Positions 16,423 to 25,632 of a DNA stretch of 64,000 nucleotides are shown piece after piece. The notes under the pieces are model-generated. The model saw only the letters and a list, made by a program, of their open reading frames with translations, was not told the origin of the DNA and searched no databases. The DNA lies in NCBI GenBank assembly GCA_002633315.1, contig NWBN01000015.1, forward strand, positions 86,490 through 150,489, written 5' to 3'. This DNA comes from Bacteroidales bacterium Phil6 (GTDB lineage Bacteria; Bacteroidota; Bacteroidia; Bacteroidales; F082). The translations under genes and the position numbers were made by a program. How positions within the stretch are numbered: position 1 is the stretch's first letter; every line of letters begins with the position of its first letter.

Positions 16423-16896
16423 TCAAATATCTTTTTCTATTCTTAAACCTATATCAGTGATACCGTTAAGGATATTGTCACGCATTGCCTGTTCTATTTC
16501 GAAATGATAAGTACCTTTTAAAGGGAATCTAAGATTTTTGTTCAGTATTATATTGCAACTTCTCATACTTCCGCTGCCTTTTCCCATCCATCGTCCGTCG
16601 GGGTATGACAACAAACATTCTATTGTGTCATGTGTTTGGTTGCCATTGGGGAAAGTGGTATGCAGAAAAACATAAATGTTACTATAGCGGTAATTCTCCA
16701 AATGTCTTATATTAAGTGAAAAGATATGATTCGACAAGGTATCATCTATGGCAACGTCGAAATAGGGAGATTTTTTGTTGTCCCATGAAGCATTGGGAAT
16801 CACCACGCTTTCATCGAATATGGCGTTATTATCGCATGATGACAATGACATCATGAAGACGAAAATAAAATAGTATAACAGAGTTTTTACTTTCAT
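16423..16896 (-). CDS. gldH: Gliding motility lipoprotein GldH
   Basis: Outer-membrane or periplasmic lipoprotein of the gliding/type IX secretion machinery. A type II signal peptide ends at the lipobox SLSSC (Cys21). The mature part has the GldH pattern: WDNKKSPYFDVAIDDTLSNH, then YSNIYVFLHTTFPNG and a central glycine-rich GRWMGKGSGSMR. 157 residues is the normal length. The order ricT-gldH-PBP1A is conserved in Bacteroidetes. Its presence agrees with the two proteins carrying T9SS sorting domains in this window (47815 and 62203). Confidence 0.92.
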   Translation of the reverse strand: MKVKTLLYYFIFVFMMSLSSCDNNAIFDESVVIPNASWDNKKSPYFDVAIDDTLSNHIFSLNIRHLENYRYSNIYVFLHTTFPNGNQTHDTIECLLSYPDGRWMGKGSGSMRSCNIILNKNLRFPLKGTYHFEIEQAMRDNILNGITDIGLRIEKDI

Positions 16897-16908
16897 AACG
16901 TTTTGATA

Positions 16909-18552
16909 TTATTCGAGTTTGCTGAGGTTGGCGTATTGTCCGTCCTCGTATTCACTGTTCTGTTGTTCTTTGCTGAAAGCGAAGTCTTCCAGTTGTTCAG
17001 GGAAGATACCATTGTTGTTGTCTTCAATAATCTCTTTGACTTTATCGGCAGGAATAGCCATCATGTTATTCTTGTCGAAAGTGTAGGAATACCACATAAG
17101 GCCTTTGAATATGTCGCTTTTTTGATGTACGGCATCACCTTTTTTTGTTTTCAGCACTATATGGTTATCTGGGAAAGATTTAAGGGCTTCGACGTATGTG
17201 TCGTATTCATAGTTAAGGCAGCATTTCAATTTGCCGCATTGTCCGGCAAGTTTCTGAGGATTGGGTGACAGTTGCTGTATTCTGGCGATACTTGTAGTGA
17301 CAGATTGAAAATCGGTAATCCACGAACTACAACACAGTTCTCGTCCGCATGAGCCTATACCTCCGAGTTTTGCTGACTCCTGGCGAAATCCTATCTGTCG
17401 CATCTCTACACGTACATGAAATTCTTCCGCAAGTTTTTTTATCAATTCCCTGAAATCTACACGTCCGTCAGCAGTATAATAAAATATAGCTTTTGTTCTG
17501 TCTCCTTGATATTCTATATCATTAAGTTTCATGTCGAGGTTAAGACTTAAGGCTATTTCACGGCTTTTATATAAGGTGCGTTCTTCAAGACGAATAGACT
17601 CAAGAAATTTCTCAACATCGGAGACACGGGCACGACGGTAGATTTTTTTGAGTTCTTCGACAGGAGTACTGTTTTTTTTGCGAATACGTTGTTTTTCAAC
17701 AAGAGAGCCTACCATAGTTACAATGCCTATGTCGTGTCCTATTGTCGTTTCTACTGCTACAAGCTCGCCTTCAGCAAGGTCTAATTCTGAAGGATAACAA
17801 TAGAAATCTTTCCTGTCGTTCTTGAAACGTACCTCAGCTACAAGTAATTCACCTTCGTGTGGTGTTTCCTGATAGTCTTTTAACCAATTGAAACTATCAA
17901 GTTTGCATTGTCCGTGACGGAGTACGTTAGAGCCAAATACGAAATTTTCCGTGTTGAGATTACAACCGCGATGAAAGTCTTTTGGCATTTCTTTTTTAAT
18001 GCTGTCGTGTCTGTGCCATGTGATGACAAGTTCCTCGTCATCGTCTTCCTGTTTCAACATAGGGTCTTCTTTTTCTTCATCGGAGAAAGGTTTGTTTTTA
18101 ATCATTTCTTTGATGGATGTTGTCATTGTTGGAGTGTCATAAGACTCATCTTCAGCGATTTTTTGTTCATCTCCGACTTCCATTTTTTCGACATCTCTAT
18201 AAACGAAAGTATCCGATTCTTCAATTACAATATCGTCAACGGCATCATTTTCAGGAGTGTCAATGATATTTTGTGATGACACTTCTTTTTTCGGACTTTT
18301 GTCTTTCTTGTCCATGTCGTGTTTTTTTTCAGAATCGATGCTGTGATTATTGTCTTCTTCAGCGGTAATGTCAATATTTTCGGACATTTCTACAGTACTT
18401 AGATTATCCATGTCTTCAATATTGTCATCTTCAAAATTCAAATTTTCTTTTTTATTGAATTTCTTTTTGTTATAATATTTCCTTCTATGTTGAAACGACT
18501 TTTTTTTATTGCCGTTGTTATCGTTATTATTATTGATGTTATTTTTATCCAT
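16909..18552 (-). CDS. ricT: PSP1-domain protein, RicT/YaaT-like
   Basis: Homologue of Bacillus RicT (YaaT), part of an iron-sulfur complex affecting RNA processing. The PSP1 region spans about residues 235-390. It is followed by the cysteine cluster GSCGRELCC (Cys402, 407, 408) and GQCGKLKCC (Cys439, 444, 445), the likely cluster ligands. The first 210 residues are an Asn-rich, Lys-rich and then strongly acidic low-complexity extension (NNINNNNDNNGNKKK at the start), which is not part of the usual domain. First gene of the operon that continues with gldH. Confidence 0.92.
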   Translation of the reverse strand: MDKNNINNNNDNNGNKKKSFQHRRKYYNKKKFNKKENLNFEDDNIEDMDNLSTVEMSENIDITAEEDNNHSIDSEKKHDMDKKDKSPKKEVSSQNIIDTPENDAVDDIVIEESDTFVYRDVEKMEVGDEQKIAEDESYDTPTMTTSIKEMIKNKPFSDEEKEDPMLKQEDDDEELVITWHRHDSIKKEMPKDFHRGCNLNTENFVFGSNVLRHGQCKLDSFNWLKDYQETPHEGELLVAEVRFKNDRKDFYCYPSELDLAEGELVAVETTIGHDIGIVTMVGSLVEKQRIRKKNSTPVEELKKIYRRARVSDVEKFLESIRLEERTLYKSREIALSLNLDMKLNDIEYQGDRTKAIFYYTADGRVDFRELIKKLAEEFHVRVEMRQIGFRQESAKLGGIGSCGRELCCSSWITDFQSVTTSIARIQQLSPNPQKLAGQCGKLKCCLNYEYDTYVEALKSFPDNHIVLKTKKGDAVHQKSDIFKGLMWYSYTFDKNNMMAIPADKVKEIIEDNNNGIFPEQLEDFAFSKEQQNSEYEDGQYANLSKLE

Positions 18553-18582
18553 TTACATTTATCTCTTATATTTATAAACTTG

Positions 18583-18590
18583 CAAAGATA
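18583..18590 (-). promoter_or_regulatory. -7 element of ricT-gldH-mrcA-obg-PAP2 operon
   Basis: TATCTTTG on the minus strand, 30 bases upstream of the ricT ATG. Confidence 0.6.
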
Positions 18591-18690
18591 TAAAAAATTA
18601 TGTATAAATGCATTAAAAAATTATAGCAGGTGTAAAGTGATGTTTAAAGTTTCGATTTATAAAAAGCAAGATGTTTTTTTACACTTGACC

Positions 18691-20127
18691 TTATGCTTTT
18701 GACACTGATAAATTGTTTTGAGCTTCTTTTTTCTTCAGGTCTTTGATAATCCATATTGAAAAAGGAACAGTAAGCATAAAACTTAATGCGTCGGCGACAG
18801 CCTGAGTTATTTCAACGCCCTTTAAACCAAGAAACAGGGGGGCTATAAGTATGGTAGGGATGAAAAAGAGACCTTGACGGCATATTGACAGCAAAGTAGC
18901 TTTGAAAGTCATGCGTATGGTTTGAAACAGCATGTTGGTAGCAGTGTTGAGACCACTGAGAGGAAGGGCTAAACATTGCCAAAGCATCACATAAGTACCT
19001 ATTTTGATAAGTTCAGGGTCTTCACTGCGGAAAAGACTGATGATTTGGGGAGCAAAAATGGATAGTGATACTGCCATGATGATAAGAACAACCGTCATTA
19101 CTTTTATGGTAAAAATATATGAAGATCGAACTCTTTCATAGAGACGTGCACCATAATTGAACCCACAAATGGGTTGAAATCCTTGACCGATACCGAGTAT
19201 TATGGAAAAAATGAACATCATAATACGGGTGACAACGGCAAAAGCTGCCAATGTGGATGCTTCGTGGCCAGGAACGGCATATATAGCCGCAGCATGATTG
19301 AGGAGTGTTATCGAAATACTTGCTAATATCTGTCTGCATAATGAGGGGAATCCGCCTTCGAAAATGAGTCGGTATTGATGTAATGAAGGTTTGAAATTTT
19401 TGATTCTGATATGAACATTGCCTTTGCGCCTTGTTCCTTTGAGTAAAGCGGTCCAACTGATGAATTGACTTATGGCTGTCGCCAAGGATGCTCCGGTAAC
19501 ACCCATGTCAAAAACAAAAATGAAAATAGGATCTATGATGATATTGATAATTGCGCCAATAGCTATGCCTACCATTGCATATTGGGCATTACCTTGAAGT
19601 CGCAGTTGGTTGTTGAGGGTGAGAGACGACATCATGAAAGGTGTGGCAATGAGTATGAAACGAAGATAATCGTTGGTGTGTTTCAGAATGTCGGGGGTGG
19701 CGCCTATGGCTTTTGAAAGATGAGGTAGTATTGCAAGACCTGTCATGCCAATGATGGAACCGAGAATAAGAGGAGAGAAAAAACCTACTGCAGCCATTGT
19801 CTCGGCATCTTTGTGTTTTTTTGCTCCGAGACATTGCGAGATGAAGTTGCCTGAACCGTGGCCGAAAAAGAATCCTAAAGCCTGGATGAGAGCCATATAG
19901 GCGAAAGATACTCCTATTCCGGCAGTGGCTTCTGTACTGAGTCGTCCTACATATATGGTATCTATGATGTTATATAAAGCGGTGATCACCATGGAAATAA
20001 TAGCAGGAATTGCCATCTTTACGACGAGTGGTCTTACAGGCGTTTTGGTCATCAGGTCAAAACGTTTCTGTTGTTGCTGCTTCTCTTCTATGCTGTCGGA
20101 TTCTATGTCGAATAAATGTCTATTCAT
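18691..20127 (-). CDS. MATE family efflux transporter
   Basis: Multidrug/toxic-compound extrusion carrier in the inner membrane, with 12 predicted membrane helices in two similar halves. Typical sequences: MAIPAIISMVITALYNIIDT in helix 1, GIGVSFAYMALIQALGFFFGHG, and in the second half GIGQGFQPICGFNYGA. 478 residues from the ATG at 20127, normal length. A TTG one codon earlier is rejected. A -7 element TAACTTTG lies at 20135-20142 on the minus strand, only seven bases before the ATG, so the mRNA leader would be nearly absent. Substrate unknown. Confidence 0.94.
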   Translation of the reverse strand: MNRHLFDIESDSIEEKQQQQKRFDLMTKTPVRPLVVKMAIPAIISMVITALYNIIDTIYVGRLSTEATAGIGVSFAYMALIQALGFFFGHGSGNFISQCLGAKKHKDAETMAAVGFFSPLILGSIIGMTGLAILPHLSKAIGATPDILKHTNDYLRFILIATPFMMSSLTLNNQLRLQGNAQYAMVGIAIGAIINIIIDPIFIFVFDMGVTGASLATAISQFISWTALLKGTRRKGNVHIRIKNFKPSLHQYRLIFEGGFPSLCRQILASISITLLNHAAAIYAVPGHEASTLAAFAVVTRIMMFIFSIILGIGQGFQPICGFNYGARLYERVRSSYIFTIKVMTVVLIIMAVSLSIFAPQIISLFRSEDPELIKIGTYVMLWQCLALPLSGLNTATNMLFQTIRMTFKATLLSICRQGLFFIPTILIAPLFLGLKGVEITQAVADALSFMLTVPFSIWIIKDLKKKEAQNNLSVSKA

Positions 20128-20134
20128 CAAAATG

Positions 20135-20142
20135 CAAAGTTA
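20135..20142 (-). promoter_or_regulatory. -7 element of the MATE gene
   Basis: TAACTTTG on the minus strand with seven bases between it and the ATG at 20127. Confidence 0.5.
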
Positions 20143-20233
20143 ATAAAAAATATTTGTTTTTTCTATAACAAATAATGACTTTGCGTTGTCTTTTTTTTAT
20201 AAAAACAACCAAATGACACTGTTATTGATGATG

Positions 20234-21151
20234 TCAGTCTTGTTTCTTGGCACGGCTCTTGTTGACAAGTATTACTCCTGTGAAAACGAGTGCTGCAGCG
20301 ACTATTTTTTGCCAATTCAGACGGTCCATGCCGAGTAATATGCTTACAATAGTGGCAATAAGAGGTTGCATATAAGAATACAGACTGATGACGGTGGGAC
20401 GTAATACCTTTTGTCCGACAGGAATCAAAAAGTAAGCTGTGAATGTGGAAAACAATACTAAAAATCCTAATTGTAACAAATGATTTGTTGGTAATGAGGC
20501 AAAGTTTAAATGTATAAGTTCTTTAAAACTTATGGGCAATGAAACTATCATGGAGAAAAGAAACATCCATTTCATGAATGTCATTACAGAATATTTTGCG
20601 ATGATGGGTTTAAAAACACCAAGATAAAGAGCAAAACATAAACAATTGAGAATCATGAATATAATTCCCAATGGCTTTGTTTCGGCAGCACCATTGCCAA
20701 GACTTACGCTGTTGAGAATGAGGAATACTATTCCAATGAAACTGAGAGCCACTCCGCCCGCTTTTTTCCATGTGATGGGTTCTTTCAAGGCTATGGCAGC
20801 GACAAACATGGTGAAAATAGGCGTTATTGAGGTTATTATAGAGGTGTCTAATGGTGTTGTAATGGTTATGGCCTCAAGAAACAGTAACTGTGTGAGGAAT
20901 AGACCCAACATGGAAGCGAAAAATATCTTTATCAAGTCGCGTCGTTCCACTTTTTCTTTCGGAAAGAACAGCGACACTAACCAAAATAAAGTTGATGCAC
21001 CTGTGGCTCTTATGAGAAACAGACATTCCGGGGAGATAAGATGCGAATTGCTCAGGCTTTTGCAGATGATGATGTTGAACCCGAATATGGTATATGCTAC
21101 AAAACATGACAGATGCCCCGACAATTTGCTGTTGAAATTAAGACTTGGCAT
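20234..21151 (-). CDS. EamA-family (DMT) transporter
   Basis: Drug/metabolite transporter with ten predicted membrane helices in two EamA repeats, 305 residues. Repeat 1 carries FLTQLLFLEAITITTPLDTSIITSITPIFT and repeat 2 LILPVGQKVLRP-like PVGQKVLRPTVISLYSYMQPLIA, both typical of the family. The C-terminus is basic (NKSRAKKQD), expected on the cytosolic side. Substrate unknown; members move amino acids or metabolites outward. It is separated from the upstream alcohol dehydrogenase by a strong terminator, so it has its own promoter, which I could not place. Confidence 0.93.
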   Translation of the reverse strand: MPSLNFNSKLSGHLSCFVAYTIFGFNIIICKSLSNSHLISPECLFLIRATGASTLFWLVSLFFPKEKVERRDLIKIFFASMLGLFLTQLLFLEAITITTPLDTSIITSITPIFTMFVAAIALKEPITWKKAGGVALSFIGIVFLILNSVSLGNGAAETKPLGIIFMILNCLCFALYLGVFKPIIAKYSVMTFMKWMFLFSMIVSLPISFKELIHLNFASLPTNHLLQLGFLVLFSTFTAYFLIPVGQKVLRPTVISLYSYMQPLIATIVSILLGMDRLNWQKIVAAALVFTGVILVNKSRAKKQD

Positions 21152-21190
21152 ATTTTTTGATTTATATAACTTTTTACCTTTATATTAAAA

Positions 21191-21224
21191 CTGATGTTTA
21201 TGACTTCAGAGTCATAAACATCAG
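21191..21224 (-). terminator. Terminator of the iron alcohol dehydrogenase gene
   Basis: A perfect 15-bp stem (21191-21205 with 21210-21224) closes a 4-base loop; on the minus strand TTTT follows at once. It lies 32 bases past the stop codon at 21257. Confidence 0.85.
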
Positions 21225-21256
21225 ACAATGGTGTTTCTATAAAATTGATGTAATTA

Positions 21257-22414
21257 TTACAGGCACATTTCAAAGATGTTACATACGTCTTCAACGTTGA
21301 GAGGTACGTATGCCTGAGACAGATTGCCCAAAGTTACAGCATCTTCAGCCATTTTCTTGAAATGTTTTCTGTCTATACCCAACTCTGTCAGTGTCATAGG
21401 TATGCCGCAGCGTTTGAAGAAGTTTTCAAGAGCATCAATACCTTTGTTGGCAAGGGCATATTTATCATTTTCAGGAGACAGACCCCATACGTTTTGCGCG
21501 AAAGTGACGAATTTGTCCACAGTCTTTTCGCTTAGTATATAACGCATCCAACGAGGTGTGATGATTGCAAGACCAACGCCATGAGTGATATCGTAAAATG
21601 CACTGAGTTCGTGTTCCATAGGGTGACAACTCCATGCTACAGGTTTTCCTGTGGAGCCTATACCGTTGATTGCTAATGAACTACACCACATAAGTTGAGC
21701 TCTTGCCTCATAATTGTCCGGCTCTTGAAGGGCTATGGGACAGTATTTTATACAGGCTCTCAACATTCCTTCGTTGAAACTGTCCGGTATATAAGCCTCT
21801 TGTGAAGCAAAATACACTTCCATGATATGCGACATGATGTCTGCAGTACCGGCGGCAGTTTGGTTTTTAGGTACTGTAAATGTATATTCCGGGTCGAGAA
21901 TTGAACATTTTGGAAGGTTGTGTTCGTTGATGAATCCGACCTTCATGTTATTTTTCATATTGCTTATCACGGCTGCTGAATCCATCTCGCTTCCGGTGGC
22001 TGACAATGTGAGTATGGTACATATTGGCAATGCTTTTTTTATTGTTTGCGGATTCATTATCATGTCCCACGCATCGCCTTCATAGTAATATCCTGATGCT
22101 ATGGCTTTCGAACAATCTATGGTACTGCCACCACCAACAGCGAGTATCACATCGATGTTGTTATTACGGCATATCTTGATGCCTTCATAAACACTCTCTA
22201 TGCGGGGATTTGGCTGTATGCCGTTTAGTTCAAAGACTTTGAAATCAGCAAGTAGTTGCATTACTTTATCATATAATCCTGTTTTCTTGATACTGCCTCC
22301 ACCATAGGTGAGAAGTACGCGGTTACCGAATTTTTTTAATGCTTCCGGAAGATGCGATATTTGTCCTTTGCCGAATAATATCTCTGTTCCGACACAAAAT
22401 CTGAAGTTTTCCAT
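21257..22414 (-). CDS. Iron-containing alcohol dehydrogenase (YqhD/BdhA-like)
   Basis: NAD(P)H-dependent group III alcohol dehydrogenase reducing aldehydes, cytosolic, 385 residues. It starts MENFRFCVGTEILFGKGQI as in the YqhD/butanol-dehydrogenase branch. GGGSTID (94-100) binds the nucleotide. Metal ligands are visible in ADIMSHIMEVYF (Asp and His) and in HPMEHELSAFYDITHG (two His). Likely role is disposal of reducing power or aldehyde detoxification in an anaerobe; the natural substrate is not decidable. A -7 element TATATTTG is at 22437-22444 on the minus strand. Confidence 0.94.
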   Translation of the reverse strand: MENFRFCVGTEILFGKGQISHLPEALKKFGNRVLLTYGGGSIKKTGLYDKVMQLLADFKVFELNGIQPNPRIESVYEGIKICRNNNIDVILAVGGGSTIDCSKAIASGYYYEGDAWDMIMNPQTIKKALPICTILTLSATGSEMDSAAVISNMKNNMKVGFINEHNLPKCSILDPEYTFTVPKNQTAAGTADIMSHIMEVYFASQEAYIPDSFNEGMLRACIKYCPIALQEPDNYEARAQLMWCSSLAINGIGSTGKPVAWSCHPMEHELSAFYDITHGVGLAIITPRWMRYILSEKTVDKFVTFAQNVWGLSPENDKYALANKGIDALENFFKRCGIPMTLTELGIDRKHFKKMAEDAVTLGNLSQAYVPLNVEDVCNIFEMCL

Positions 22415-22436
22415 AGGTTAGTTTTTTTAAGATTTG

Positions 22437-22444
22437 CAAATATA
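22437..22444 (-). promoter_or_regulatory. -7 element of the alcohol dehydrogenase gene
   Basis: TATATTTG on the minus strand, 22 bases upstream of the ATG. Confidence 0.5.
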
Positions 22445-22541
22445 CTTATTTTTGAAATATGTTTGATGAATATTTTTATTAACAAAACGCCGATATGTTA
22501 TTTATTGTTGTTTAATAAAACAAGATAATATAAATGTTAAA

Positions 22542-22584
22542 AAAATATTATTGCACAATTTGACATGAATACCAAATTGTGCAA
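22542..22584 (-). terminator. Terminator of nrdJ
   Basis: TTGCACAATTTG (22551-22562) and CAAATTGTGCAA (22573-22584) are a perfect 12-bp inverted repeat; on the minus strand TAATA and seven T follow. It lies 80 bases after the nrdJ stop. Confidence 0.7.
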
Positions 22585-22663
22585 CAGTTAAGAAGATTTG
22601 CTGAAGTAAAAATAGTCAACAAGTGACTTTCTAAGATACTATATCACTAATAAATGTTGAAGA

Positions 22664-25399
22664 TCAACCGCATTTGGAATATCCGCAAGACACGCAATGT
22701 TTACAGCCGTCTTCAAAAATCAGTGTTTCCTGATGACAACTTGGACATTTTTCTTTTTCTATCTTGGTACCGTTGGTAATATACCGTTTCAAGGCGCGGG
22801 CAATACCGTTTTTCCATGTGTTGATATTGTCTTCTTCGACATTGAGGTTTTGTATCAAGGTAACCACATAGTTTATAGGCATACCGTGACGCAACACTCC
22901 GGAGATGAGTTTCGCATAATTCCAGAACTCTTTGTTGAATGAACGCGACAGACCTTCCATAGTGACGTTAAAACCTTGTTTGTCGGTATATTGAAAGTCA
23001 TAACGTGATTTATCGTCGTTGTCTTTGTTTTTTATGATACGTCCTGTCTCTACGAAAGGAGGAATAAAGAAATCATCGAGTTTACCGGAGAATATCTCGT
23101 AGGGTTTTCCGTTGATTTTTCCAACAAAAGCTATCCATTTTTCGTAGTTGTTCTGGAAACGCACCACGTCGCATTCGAGTACTTTGGGACGTATAGGGGA
23201 GTGTGTTTCTATTATGTCGTCTTCTTTAACTTCTTTTTCTTTTTTGTCATCTTTCACCAAGACACCGGAACGGGATCCGTCTCTATATATTGTCATACCT
23301 TTACATCCGCATTCCCATGCTGTCATGTAAATCTTGCTTACCACCTCTTCACTTGTGTTGGCAGGAATGTTGACGGTGACACTGATTGAGTGGTCAACCC
23401 ATTTTTGTATCTCTCCTTGCATTTTTACCTTGTTCACCCAGTCGATATCGTTGGAAGTGGCTTTATAATAAGGTGAAGATTTTATCACTTCCTGGAGATG
23501 TTCGTCGTCGTATTTTTTCACTTCATCGACATTATATCCATTGACTTGAAGCCAAGTTATGAATTTTGGATGAAACACATTATATTCCTCGAATGAGTTG
23601 CCGTCGGTATCAGTATATGTAATATGTGCGCTTTTATCGTTGGGATTGACTTTACGGCGGCGTTTATATGACACGAGGAATACAGGTTCTATGCCGGATG
23701 TCGTTTGAGTACAGATACTAACGCTGCCTGTAGGAGCTATTGTCAACATGGCAATGTTGCGTCGTCCGTACTTACACATGTCGTCATACAGTTCGCTGTC
23801 AAGTTCTCGCAACCTGCTTATAAAAGGATTGTTAATTTCTCGTTTGGCGTCGTATATAGTAAAAGCACCACGCTCTTTGGCAAGATTAATAGAAGAACGA
23901 TAAGCTTCATGAGCGAGGAGTTTATGTACTTCGGTAGAGAATGCTATTGCTTCGTTGGAGGCGTAACGTTTCCCGAGAGCGGCAAGCATGTCGCCTTCTG
24001 CTGTGATGCCTATACCTGTACGACGTCCTTGCAAGGCTTTCTCTCGAATATTTTTCCATAAGTTGATTTCAGTTCTTTTGACTTCATCTTCTTCAGGGTC
24101 AGAATACACCTTGGCAAGTATGGCATCGATTTTCTCGATTTCAAGATCTATGATATCGTCCATCATACGTTGTGCTACACGTACATGTTTTGCAAAAAGA
24201 TCAGCGTTGAAACGGGCATCTTTTGTAAAAGGATGTTCAACGTAGCTGTATAAGTTGATGGCGAGCAGTCGGCAACTGTCGTAAGCACAGAGAGGTATCT
24301 CTCCGCACGGATTGGTACTCAATGTTTTGAATCCAAGATCTGCATAACAATCCGGTATAGATTCTTTTATGATGGTATCCCAAAACAAGACTCCCGGTTC
24401 CGCAGAAGCCCATGCGTTGTGGATTATTTTGTTCCACAAATTGTTGGCATCTATTTCTTTTGTGACTTTGGGATTTGGAGAGTCGACGGGATACTGTTGA
24501 GTAAAAGAAGTGTTGTCTTTGACAGCTTTCATGAAATCATCAGTGATACGTACAGAGATATTGGCATTGGTAATGCGCCCTTGCTGCATTTTAGCATCAA
24601 TAAAAGCTTCGGAATCAGGATGTTTTATGCTTACGCTCATCATGAGAGCTCCACGACGCCCGTCTTGTGCCACTTCTTTGGTGGAGTTGGAGTAACGTTC
24701 CATAAAAGGCACTACGCCTGTCGATGTCAAAGCACAGTTTTTCACAGCACTGCCTGAAGGTCTTATATGTGACAGATCGTGACCTACTCCACCTCTGCGC
24801 TTCATCAATTGGACTTGTTCTTGATCTATCTTCATGATGGCACCGTAAGAGTCTGAAGAACCTTTGGTTCCTATGACGAAACAGTTTGATAATGATGATA
24901 TCTGGAAATTGTTGCCTATACCGGCCATAGGACTGCCTTGCGGTACAATATATTTAAATTCTTTCAATACCTCGAATATGTCTTCTTCAGACATAGGGTT
25001 GGGGTATCTTTTTTCAATACGGGCAATCTCCTTGGCGATACGATGATGCATATCGTCAGGTGTCTTTTCGTATATATTGCCTTCACTGTCTTTTAAGGCA
25101 TATTTGTTCATCCATACATCGCCGGCCAACTGGTCACCTCCGAAATACTCTGTGGCGGCTTTTCTTACTTCTTCAATGGAATACATCTCGTAATGCTGCG
25201 TTTTTTCAATATCATTACAACAATGCTCATCAGGTATGTTATAATGTGAATAATTCTCAAAAACTTTTTCTTCAGATGGCTTGGTCTCATTACGATATTC
25301 TATCAACTTGCCATTGTTTGTCTCTTTTTCAGATTCGATATATGTATCATCGACCATTGAAAAAAGATCGTACCTGCTGTTCTGAGTTTTATTCATCAT
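22664..25399 (-). CDS. nrdJ: Adenosylcobalamin-dependent (class II) ribonucleotide reductase
   Basis: Makes deoxyribonucleotides with a radical generated from adenosylcobalamin. Visible core: GNNFQISSLSNCFVIG (first redox Cys), RRGGVGHDLSHIRP, NPCGEIPL with the thiyl-radical Cys, and APTGSVSICTQTTSGIEP. The end has two CxxC pairs, CPSCHQ and CVSCGYSKCG, for reactivation or zinc binding. An acidic extension of about 65 residues precedes the first conserved block, giving 911 residues. ATG at 25399 or the next codon. The adenosyltransferase at 49948 would supply the cofactor. No riboswitch was found upstream. Confidence 0.96.
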   Translation of the reverse strand: MMNKTQNSRYDLFSMVDDTYIESEKETNNGKLIEYRNETKPSEEKVFENYSHYNIPDEHCCNDIEKTQHYEMYSIEEVRKAATEYFGGDQLAGDVWMNKYALKDSEGNIYEKTPDDMHHRIAKEIARIEKRYPNPMSEEDIFEVLKEFKYIVPQGSPMAGIGNNFQISSLSNCFVIGTKGSSDSYGAIMKIDQEQVQLMKRRGGVGHDLSHIRPSGSAVKNCALTSTGVVPFMERYSNSTKEVAQDGRRGALMMSVSIKHPDSEAFIDAKMQQGRITNANISVRITDDFMKAVKDNTSFTQQYPVDSPNPKVTKEIDANNLWNKIIHNAWASAEPGVLFWDTIIKESIPDCYADLGFKTLSTNPCGEIPLCAYDSCRLLAINLYSYVEHPFTKDARFNADLFAKHVRVAQRMMDDIIDLEIEKIDAILAKVYSDPEEDEVKRTEINLWKNIREKALQGRRTGIGITAEGDMLAALGKRYASNEAIAFSTEVHKLLAHEAYRSSINLAKERGAFTIYDAKREINNPFISRLRELDSELYDDMCKYGRRNIAMLTIAPTGSVSICTQTTSGIEPVFLVSYKRRRKVNPNDKSAHITYTDTDGNSFEEYNVFHPKFITWLQVNGYNVDEVKKYDDEHLQEVIKSSPYYKATSNDIDWVNKVKMQGEIQKWVDHSISVTVNIPANTSEEVVSKIYMTAWECGCKGMTIYRDGSRSGVLVKDDKKEKEVKEDDIIETHSPIRPKVLECDVVRFQNNYEKWIAFVGKINGKPYEIFSGKLDDFFIPPFVETGRIIKNKDNDDKSRYDFQYTDKQGFNVTMEGLSRSFNKEFWNYAKLISGVLRHGMPINYVVTLIQNLNVEEDNINTWKNGIARALKRYITNGTKIEKEKCPSCHQETLIFEDGCKHCVSCGYSKCG

Positions 25400-25606
25400 T
25401 GTAATGGTATTTATCTGATAATAAATGAGTTATGATTTCTGTGATTACTTGTGTTTTCAGTGGCTAAATTAAAGACTGTATTTATTATTTGCAAGAAAAT
25501 ATATGTTTTTTGATCATGTTTTTATCAACATTTTTAGTTGATAAAATTTATTGGGTTAGTAATTTGCAAATTTTTATAAATAACGGAATTTTGAAGTAAA
25601 AAGTTT

Positions 25607-25614
25607 TAAATTTG
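25607..25614 (+). promoter_or_regulatory. -7 element of the MBL gene
   Basis: TAAATTTG, 18 bases before the ATG at 25633. Confidence 0.5.
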
Positions 25615-25632
25615 TAGCAAAATAAAAAGGAT

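Noticed and set aside
25400..25632. GCCACTG on the minus strand (25458-25464) as part of a cobalamin riboswitch upstream of nrdJ
   Set aside because: Only this 7-base word is present. No second conserved B12 box, and no room for the long paired structure in the order expected.
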